From NCBI GenBank assembly GCA_023426275.1, contig JAFABC010000139.1, forward strand, positions 1-12,253: a stretch of 12,253 bases of DNA. Reading direction: 5' to 3'. The stretch comes from Pseudomonadota bacterium (lineage in GTDB: Bacteria > Desulfobacterota > Desulfovibrionia > Desulfovibrionales > Desulfovibrionaceae). Below the pieces are notes generated by a model, which saw only the letters and a program-made list of their open reading frames with translations, did no database searches and was not told the origin of the DNA. Position numbers and translations under genes: made by a program. Below, in pieces: positions 1 to 5,183 of the stretch; the stretch's first letter is position 1; each line of letters starts with the position of its first letter.

Positions 1-131
1 ATATCAACCGGCTGCGGGGGGCCATCGCCAACCTGCTCAAGGCCGTGGAAAACCCCATCCTCATGTCGTACGTCGGCGGCGAGGAAGTGCTCGACCTCGA
101 ACCCGGCGAGGACGAAAAGCCGGCTCCGTAA
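1..131 (+). CDS. C-terminal end of an unrecognised protein (partial)
   Basis: Only the last 42 codons are inside the window; the reading frame begins at base 3 and ends at TAA 129-131. The residues begin INRLRGAIANLLKAVENP and include LMSYVGGEEVLDLEP, followed by a short acidic, Pro-rich tail (GEDEKPAP). The codons show the G/C third-position bias of the neighbouring real genes, and the stop is followed 14 nt later by a repeat copy of the kind that follows other genes here, both of which support a genuine gene. The N-terminal part looks like an amphipathic helix and the tail looks disordered. I do not recognise the family from this fragment and assign no function. The gene converges on wrbA. 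Confidence 0.6.
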   Translation, partial: INRLRGAIANLLKAVENPILMSYVGGEEVLDLEPGEDEKPAP

Positions 132-142
132 GGGGGGAAGAA

Positions 143-180
143 GAGGCCTCCGGCGGCCAGGGGGGATAATCCCCCCCGGA
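143..180 (+). repeat. Gene-end GC-hairpin repeat, copy A
   Basis: The copy has two parts: the core GCCTCCGGCGGCC (146-158), then a stem of six G (160-165) and six C (171-176) around the loop ATAAT. It starts shortly after the stop of the upstream + strand gene and lies in sense orientation to it. The same core followed by a G/C hairpin occurs at 217-264, 8415-8462 and 12216-12253. There is no T-run after the stem, so it is not a classical intrinsic terminator; an mRNA 3'-end or transcription-attenuating role is inference. Confidence 0.75.
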
Positions 181-216
181 ACAAGGGGACCGGAAGAAAC
201 AACTTGCCTTTCCCGT

Positions 217-264
217 CGAGGGGGGTCGGGGGGCATCATGCCCCCCGGCCGCCGGAGGCGTCTT
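217..264 (-). repeat. Gene-end GC-hairpin repeat, copy B
   Basis: On the minus strand this reads core GCCTCCGGCGGCC, then a near-perfect palindrome GGGGGGCATGATGCCCCCC (228-246). It begins 3 nt after the wrbA stop codon and is in sense orientation to wrbA. It matches copy C (8415-8462) at 45 of 48 positions without gaps, and the 28 bases 237-264 are identical to 8435-8462. Copies A and B face each other in the convergent gap 132-267, each directly behind its own gene. It could reduce transcription read-through between the converging genes, but no U-tract follows the stem. Confidence 0.8.
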
Positions 265-267
265 GAA

Positions 268-879
268 TTAGCTGCAAATCTTTTTGGTGATCTCGGCGGT
301 ATGGCGGCCCTGGAAACGCGCGCCTTCCAGTTCGTTTTCCGTGGGCAGGCGCGAGCCGTCCCCGGCGGCGATGGTGGTCGCGCCGTAGGGCGAACCGCCG
401 GTGATCTCGTCCACGCGCATCTGCTGGGTGTAGGAGTAGGGCAGGCCGACCACGATCATGCCCTGGTGAAGCAGGGTCTGGATGAACGACATGAGCGTGG
501 TTTCCTGGCCGCCGTGCTGGGTGGCGGTGGAGCAGAATACGCCGCCGGGCTTGCCGACCAGGCCGCCGCGCACCCAGATCTGGCCGGTGGCGTCCAGGAA
601 CTGGCGCATCTGGCCGCACATGTTGCCGAAGCGCGTGGGCGTGCCGAAAATGATGGCGTCGGCCTGCTCCAACTCCTCCAGGGTGCACACTGGCACGGTG
701 GAGAGCGTTTTTTGCGCCTCGGTGGCGTGCATTTTTTCGAGGACTTCCGGGCTCAGCGTTTCGGGCACGCGGCGCAGGGTGGCGGTGACGCCCTCGACCT
801 GATGTACGCCTTCGGCCACGGCCTGGGCCATGGCCGCCACGTGGCCGTAGAGGGAATAATACACAATCAGCACGTTCAT
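268..879 (-). CDS. wrbA: NAD(P)H:quinone oxidoreductase WrbA
   Basis: This is a flavodoxin-like FMN enzyme that reduces quinones by two electrons with NAD(P)H, thought to limit semiquinone and oxidative stress in the cytoplasm; members form tetramers. The product is 203 aa, the usual WrbA length. The phosphate-binding loop SLYGH is at residues 9-13, the FMN-ring loop PTRFGNMCGQ at 81-90, the GGQETT segment at 123-128 and GGSPYGATTI at 161-170, all typical of the WrbA family rather than plain flavodoxins. The start ATG is at 877-879. A GGAG lies 10 nt upstream, which is a little distant, but the protein begins exactly at the first beta strand (MNVLIVYYS). It stands alone, divergent from the ABC exporter and convergent with the gene ending at 131, and its stop is followed almost directly by repeat copy B. 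The family call is strong; the physiological electron acceptor cannot be told from sequence. Confidence 0.96.
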   Translation of the reverse strand: MNVLIVYYSLYGHVAAMAQAVAEGVHQVEGVTATLRRVPETLSPEVLEKMHATEAQKTLSTVPVCTLEELEQADAIIFGTPTRFGNMCGQMRQFLDATGQIWVRGGLVGKPGGVFCSTATQHGGQETTLMSFIQTLLHQGMIVVGLPYSYTQQMRVDEITGGSPYGATTIAAGDGSRLPTENELEGARFQGRHTAEITKKICS

Positions 880-918
880 AGGTCCGCTGCTCCGTGTTCA
901 AGGTTGATGATGCCCTAT

Positions 919-947
919 TTTCTACCCCTGCCGGAGGCAAAGGGCAA
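919..947 (-). promoter_or_regulatory. Candidate sigma-70 promoter for wrbA
   Basis: Read on the minus strand, TTGCCC (947-942) and TAGAAA (924-919) match the -35 and -10 consensus at 4 of 6 positions each and are separated by exactly 17 bp. A transcript would begin near 912, giving a 5' leader of about 33 nt. The box lies in the only locally AT-rich part of the divergent gap. I see no comparable pair facing the ABC exporter. This is a motif match by eye only. Confidence 0.4.
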
Positions 948-1010
948 GATTGCCCGGGCCGGCCGGCACGATGTATGGCCTTGCGGAAAGATGGCGGGAG
1001 GACCAGCGCG

Positions 1011-1064
1011 ATGGACGGGAAACGCAACGGGTTGCGCGAAACGCCTGCCCACGGGGCGTCATGA
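1011..1064 (+). CDS. Possible 17-residue leader ORF overlapping the ABC exporter start
   Basis: An ATG at 1011 is preceded at 8 nt by GGGAGGA (996-1002), the best Shine-Dalgarno in the divergent gap. It opens a reading frame of 17 codons (MDGKRNGLRETPAHGAS) whose TGA (1062-1064) overlaps the exporter ATG (1061-1063) as ATGA. That arrangement is typical of translational coupling, and the exporter's own start has only a weak GGGG before it. The peptide is basic and has no recognised motif. The alternative is that the exporter starts further upstream in its own frame (ATG 971 or TTG 950), which would make this overlap accidental. Confidence 0.35.
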   Translation: MDGKRNGLRETPAHGAS

Positions 1065-3613
1065 GTACGGCGCTGGCCTGTCTGCGGGCCGTGGCCGAGG
1101 CCCATGGCCTGTCCTTCGATGCGGGCGCGGCGGCGGAGCGTTTCGGCCTGGACGGGGCCGAGCCGGAGGTCAGGGCGCTGATCGCCATTGCCCGCTCCGC
1201 CGGGCTCGCGGCCGAAGGCGCGGTCATTACGGCCGGGGAGATGCCCGGGCGGGGCCGGTTCCCGCTGATCGCCCGGCTGGAAAACGGCAATTTCGTCGTG
1301 GTGCTCGGCGCGCGCGAAACCGACGGGGCGGTGCGGCTGCGGGTGGCCGATCCGCTGGCCGCCGGGGGCGGGCCGTTCGAGCTGGACGCGGCGGCCTTTT
1401 CCCGCCGCCATGCCGGCGAGGTGCTGCTGCTTGCGCCGCTTGTGCCGCAATCGGGGCTGTGCGCCCTGGCCTTGGTGGCCCGCCACCACGGCCTGCCGCT
1501 GACCCACGACGCCCTGGCCCATGCCCACGGCTTCGACACCATCGAGCCCTCGCCCGAAGAGTTGTGCGCCGTGGCCGTGCGGGAAGGGCTCAAGGCCGAA
1601 CTGCGCCGGTTGTCCCCGGACGATCTGCCGGCCCTGGGCGGGGCCTATCCCGTGCTGGCCGTGCTGCGCGACGGCAAGGTGGTGGTGCTGGCCGGCTGCC
1701 GCCGGGAGGCTGGCGGGGAGACGCTGGTGGACATGGTCGATCCCACCGGGCTGCCGCCCGGACGGGAGAGCCTGACCCTGGCCGCCCTGGCCGCCGACTG
1801 GGACGGGCAGGTCATGCTCGTGCGACGTTCCTACCGCCTCACCGACGAGACGCAGCCGTTCGGCTTTCGCTGGTTCGTTCCGGAAATCCTGCGCCACCGC
1901 AAGGAATTCACCGACGCGCTGGTGGCGGCGGTCATGCTCTACGTGCTGGCCCTGGCCATGCCGATCTATTTTCAGATCGTCATCGACAAGGTGCTCACCC
2001 ACAAGGGGCTGGCCACCTTGCAGGTCTTAAGCCTCGGCATGGTCTGCGCCCTGGCCTTCGAGGCCGGGTTCACCTATCTGCGCGGCGTACTCGTGCTCCA
2101 TGCCGCGGCGCGCATCGACATCCGGGTGGCCGCGCGCACGTTTTCCCGGCTCACGGCCCTGCCGCTGCGGTTTTTCGGCCATAGCCGGGTGGGCGTGCTC
2201 ATCCAGCACATGCAGCAGGCCGACAAGATTCGGGAATTTTTAAGCGGCAAGCTCTTTTTCACGCTCCTCGACGGTCTGGCCCTGGTGGTTTTCATCCCGG
2301 TGCTTTTTTTCTACAGCGTGCCGCTCACCCTGCTCGTGCTGGGCCTGAGCCTTGCCCTCGGCGTCTTTCTGGTCGTGATCCTGCCTGTGCTGCGGACGCG
2401 GCTCGCGGCGCTCTACACGGCCGAGGGCGAGCGGCAGTCGTTTCTGGTTGAGACCATCCGGGGCATGGAGACGGTCAAGGCGCTGTCCCTGGAGCCGTCG
2501 CGTCGCCGGGGCTTCGAGGACGCGGCCGCCCGGGCCGTGGCCATGCGCTTCGGCGTCGGCCGCATCGGCAACGCGGCCGCGGCGGCGGTGGGGTTTCTGG
2601 AAAAGCTCATGCTGCTCGGCATCCCCTGGATCGGCGTGTATCTCGTGTTCGACGGCGGGCTGACCGTGGGAGCGCTGATCGCCTTTCAGATGCTGGCCGG
2701 GCGCGTCACCCAGCCGCTGGTGCAGATCGTGTCGCTGGTTCAGGAATACCAGGAAAAGGCCCTGGCCGTGACCATGCTGGCCACCATCATGAACGAGCCG
2801 TCCGAGCGCACGGGCGCGGGCGAGGGGCTGCGGCCGCGCCTGTCCGGGGAGGTGGTCTTCGACGCCGTGACCTTCCGCTACGGTTCCGATCCGAATGATG
2901 CGCCGGCCCTGTCCGAGGTGAGCCTGCGGTTTCCGGCCGGGACCATGATCGGCGTGGCCGGGCGCAGCGGTTCGGGCAAGTCCACCCTGGCCAGGCTCGT
3001 CCAGGGACTCCACGTGCCAACGGCCGGCGGCCTCCTGCTCGACGGCCACGACCTGCGCGAGTGCGATCTGACCCACGTGCGCCGCCAGATCGGGGTGGTG
3101 CTCCAGGAGAGTTTCCTGTTCACCGGCACGGTGCGCGAGAATATCGCCATGGCCCGGCCCGGGGCGGCCCTGGACGAGGTGGTCTTCGCGGCCCGGCTGG
3201 CCGGAGCCGAGGAGTTCATCCGGCGGCTGCCGCGTGGCTACGACACGCCGCTGACGGAAAACGGGGCCAACCTGTCCGGTGGCCAGCGCCAGCGGCTGGC
3301 CATTGCCCGGGCGCTGCTGACCAACCCGCGCATCCTCATCCTGGACGAGGCCACAAGCGCCCTGGACGCGGAATCCGAAGCCATCGTCCAGGACAACATG
3401 GCCCGCATCGGCCGGGACCGGACCACCATTGTCATCAGCCACCGGTTGTCCATGCTGGCCGGGGCGGACGCCATTTTGGTGCTCGACGCCGGCCGTGTGG
3501 CCGATTATGGAACCCACGGCGAGTTGCTGTCCCGGTGCGCCATCTACCGCGACCTGTGGAACAGCCAGAACCGGCACGTGCACGCGCCGGCCCTTTACAA
3601 CAAACTGTCCTGA
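1061..3613 (+). CDS. Type I secretion ABC exporter with tandem inactive C39-like domains
   Basis: This is a HlyB/LssB-type inner-membrane exporter half-transporter, which would dimerise and drive secretion of an unfolded substrate with an adaptor and an outer-membrane channel. From ATG 1061 it has 850 aa, about 140 more than HlyB-type proteins. Residues 1-125 and 128-255 look like two C39 peptidase-like domains. In each, the catalytic Cys is replaced (Thr3, Ser131 in QSGLCALALVARHHG) and the catalytic His is replaced (LENGNFVVVL, LRDGKVVVL), while the later Asp-Pro is kept (VADP, MVDP). The membrane domain follows (about 286-570, six helices expected; the first is DALVAAVMLYVLALAMPIYF). The ATPase is complete: Walker A GRSGSGKST (Lys640), Q-loop VVLQES, signature LSGGQ 738-742, Walker B ILILDE (Asp762, Glu763) and H-loop His794. 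The start rests on the ATGA overlap with the leader ORF; in-frame ATG 971 and TTG 950 are alternatives. No HlyD, TolC or substrate gene is visible. The cargo is unknown; the degenerate domains argue for substrate docking, not leader cleavage. Confidence 0.92.
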   Translation: MSTALACLRAVAEAHGLSFDAGAAAERFGLDGAEPEVRALIAIARSAGLAAEGAVITAGEMPGRGRFPLIARLENGNFVVVLGARETDGAVRLRVADPLAAGGGPFELDAAAFSRRHAGEVLLLAPLVPQSGLCALALVARHHGLPLTHDALAHAHGFDTIEPSPEELCAVAVREGLKAELRRLSPDDLPALGGAYPVLAVLRDGKVVVLAGCRREAGGETLVDMVDPTGLPPGRESLTLAALAADWDGQVMLVRRSYRLTDETQPFGFRWFVPEILRHRKEFTDALVAAVMLYVLALAMPIYFQIVIDKVLTHKGLATLQVLSLGMVCALAFEAGFTYLRGVLVLHAAARIDIRVAARTFSRLTALPLRFFGHSRVGVLIQHMQQADKIREFLSGKLFFTLLDGLALVVFIPVLFFYSVPLTLLVLGLSLALGVFLVVILPVLRTRLAALYTAEGERQSFLVETIRGMETVKALSLEPSRRRGFEDAAARAVAMRFGVGRIGNAAAAAVGFLEKLMLLGIPWIGVYLVFDGGLTVGALIAFQMLAGRVTQPLVQIVSLVQEYQEKALAVTMLATIMNEPSERTGAGEGLRPRLSGEVVFDAVTFRYGSDPNDAPALSEVSLRFPAGTMIGVAGRSGSGKSTLARLVQGLHVPTAGGLLLDGHDLRECDLTHVRRQIGVVLQESFLFTGTVRENIAMARPGAALDEVVFAARLAGAEEFIRRLPRGYDTPLTENGANLSGGQRQRLAIARALLTNPRILILDEATSALDAESEAIVQDNMARIGRDRTTIVISHRLSMLAGADAILVLDAGRVADYGTHGELLSRCAIYRDLWNSQNRHVHAPALYNKLS

Positions 3614-3667
3614 CCCCTTTGCCCGTTTCCCGGCGGGAGGGGGGCGGGGAGAAAAACTTCTTGTCAC

Positions 3668-3685
3668 GGCGGGTTCCTCCCCGCC
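3668..3685 (+). promoter_or_regulatory. Small hairpin just before the trmFO ribosome binding site
   Basis: GGCGGG (3668-3673) and CCCGCC (3680-3685) form a 6-bp stem with loop TTCCTC, ending 3 nt before the trmFO Shine-Dalgarno GGAG (3689-3692). It is too short and lacks a T-run for a terminator. It may only shape the leader, or be chance in GC-rich DNA. Confidence 0.25.
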
Positions 3686-3699
3686 TGCGGAGTCTTTCC

Positions 3700-5022
3700 A
3701 TGTCCATTGCGATCATCGGCGGCGGATTGGCCGGGTGCGAATGCGCCCTGGCCCTGGCCCGGGCGGGCGTTTCCTCAACGGTCTTCGAGAGCAAGCCGGC
3801 GCTGTACTCCCCGGCCCACGTGAGCCCCAATCTGGCCGAACTGGTGTGTTCCAATTCGCTGCGCTCCGATGATCCGACCACGGCGGTCGGGCTGCTCAAG
3901 GTCGAGATGGCCGCGCTGGGGAGCGCGATCATCGCCACGGCCCGGGAAACGGCCGTGCCGGCGGGCAAGGCCCTGGCCGTGGACCGTGAGCTGTTTTCCG
4001 CCGCCATGACGGCGCGCATCGAGGCCGAGCCGCTGGTGACGCTGGTGCGCCGGGAGATCATGGGGCTGGCCGATCCGGCCCTGGCCGGGTTCGAGGCGGT
4101 GGTCGTGGCGGCCGGACCGCTGGCCAGCGACCGGCTGGCGGCCAGCCTGCTGGAGGCCATCGGCGAGGAGAGCCTGTATTTCTACGACGCCATCGCCCCC
4201 ATCGTGACCACGGAATCCGTGGACATGGAGCAGGCGTTCTGGGCTTCGCGCTGGCAGGAGGGCGAGGGGGACTACCTCAACTGCCCGCTCGACGAGGCGC
4301 AATACAAGGCCTTCGTGGCCGAGCTGCTGGCCGCGCGCAAGGTGCCGAGCCGGGAGTTCGAGAAGGAGCTGCATTTCGAAGGCTGCCTGCCCATCGAGGC
4401 CATGGCCGAGCGCGGGGAGCGCACCCTGGCCTTCGGGCCGATGAAGCCGGTGGGGCTGACCGATCCGCGCACGGGCCGGCGGCCGGCCGCGGTTTTGCAG
4501 TTGCGCCCGGAAAACGCGGCCCGCTCGACCCTCAATCTGGTCGGGTTTCAGACCAAGCTGACCTATGGCGAGCAGGAGCGGGTGTTCCGGCTGATTCCGG
4601 CGCTGCACGCGGCCGAGTTCACGCGGCTGGGCAGCATCCACCGCAACACCTTCGTCAATGCGCCGCGCGTCTTAAACGACCGGCTGGAACTTGTGGCCCG
4701 GCCCGGGGTGTATCTGGCCGGCCAGATCACGGGCGTGGAGGGCTATGTGGAGTCGGCGGCCTGCGGCCTGTGGCTCGGCACGCAGCTTGGCGCGCGCCTG
4801 GGCCGTGGCGCGGCAATCGCGCCGCCGCCCCAGGAAACCGCCCTCGGGGCGCTGCTCAACCACCTGCGCACGCCGGCCAAGAAATTCCAGCCGAGCAACG
4901 TCAATTTCGGCCTGACCCCGCCGCTGGCCGAGCGGATGCGCAAGGCCAACCGGAAGCTGGCCTACCCCGAACGGGGGCGGCAGGCCTGGGAGGACTGGGC
5001 GCACTGCCTCGTCGGGGCGTGA
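3700..5022 (+). CDS. trmFO: Folate-dependent tRNA (uracil-54-C5)-methyltransferase TrmFO
   Basis: TrmFO makes ribothymidine at position 54 of the tRNA T-loop, using methylenetetrahydrofolate as carbon donor and FADH2 as reductant; it works in the cytoplasm and replaces the SAM-dependent TrmA. The product is 440 aa, the normal length. The N-terminal FAD-binding motif IIGGGLAGCE is at residues 5-14. The conserved Cys50 (LVCSNSLRSD) and Cys229 (FEGCLPIEAMAERG) match the two family cysteines, the latter aligning with the catalytic nucleophile. GQITGVEGYVESAACG (from residue 341) is the C-terminal FAD signature, followed by NFGLTPPL near the end. ATG 3700 is chosen because GGAG (3689-3692) lies 7 nt upstream and the protein begins right at the Rossmann strand; the frame stays open upstream without further homology. 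It lies 86 nt behind the ABC exporter on the same strand and may share its transcript, with no functional link evident. Confidence 0.97.
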   Translation: MSIAIIGGGLAGCECALALARAGVSSTVFESKPALYSPAHVSPNLAELVCSNSLRSDDPTTAVGLLKVEMAALGSAIIATARETAVPAGKALAVDRELFSAAMTARIEAEPLVTLVRREIMGLADPALAGFEAVVVAAGPLASDRLAASLLEAIGEESLYFYDAIAPIVTTESVDMEQAFWASRWQEGEGDYLNCPLDEAQYKAFVAELLAARKVPSREFEKELHFEGCLPIEAMAERGERTLAFGPMKPVGLTDPRTGRRPAAVLQLRPENAARSTLNLVGFQTKLTYGEQERVFRLIPALHAAEFTRLGSIHRNTFVNAPRVLNDRLELVARPGVYLAGQITGVEGYVESAACGLWLGTQLGARLGRGAAIAPPPQETALGALLNHLRTPAKKFQPSNVNFGLTPPLAERMRKANRKLAYPERGRQAWEDWAHCLVGA

Positions 5023-5089
5023 CGCGGTCGCGATCGGCCGTGGCGCGCGGACCGGCAATGCCGGGCGTCCGATCTCGTGATTGCCGTAT

Positions 5090-5121
5090 CGCTGTGTCGT
5101 GACGCGGCGAAGTCTTTTTTT
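5090..5121 (+). terminator. Candidate intrinsic terminator after trmFO
   Basis: An 8-bp stem (5090-5097 with 5102-5109, including two G-U pairs in RNA) with a 4-nt loop is followed after 5 nt by seven T (5115-5121). It lies 67 nt past the trmFO stop and 62 nt before the next gene. This would separate trmFO from the membrane protein gene, although no clear promoter is visible in the remaining gap. Confidence 0.45.
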
Positions 5122-5183
5122 GTTTCAAGAGGGAGTGGTTGCCTGGGATTTTTATGAAAGTTTTCTGATGAGGAAGACTGGCC

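Noticed and set aside
950..952. TTG as the ABC exporter start
   Set aside because: Rare start codon with GGAGG 12 nt away and a basic extension without homology; the ATGA-coupled ATG 1061 fits better.
238..2184. Long plus-strand frame across wrbA and the exporter start
   Set aside because: It runs antisense to wrbA and out of frame with the exporter, and its Arg/Gly/Ala-rich product has no recognisable motif; such frames are expected in DNA of this GC content.
2240..3667. Long minus-strand open frame opposite the ABC exporter
   Set aside because: Its codons mirror the GC-rich exporter; the product is rich in Gly, Gln, His and Arg with no domain, while the plus strand encodes a complete ABC ATPase.
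5023..5183. Promoter for the membrane protein gene
   Set aside because: TTGTTT (5120) and TTGCCT (5139) have no acceptable -10 box at 16-18 bp; no supported promoter is seen.
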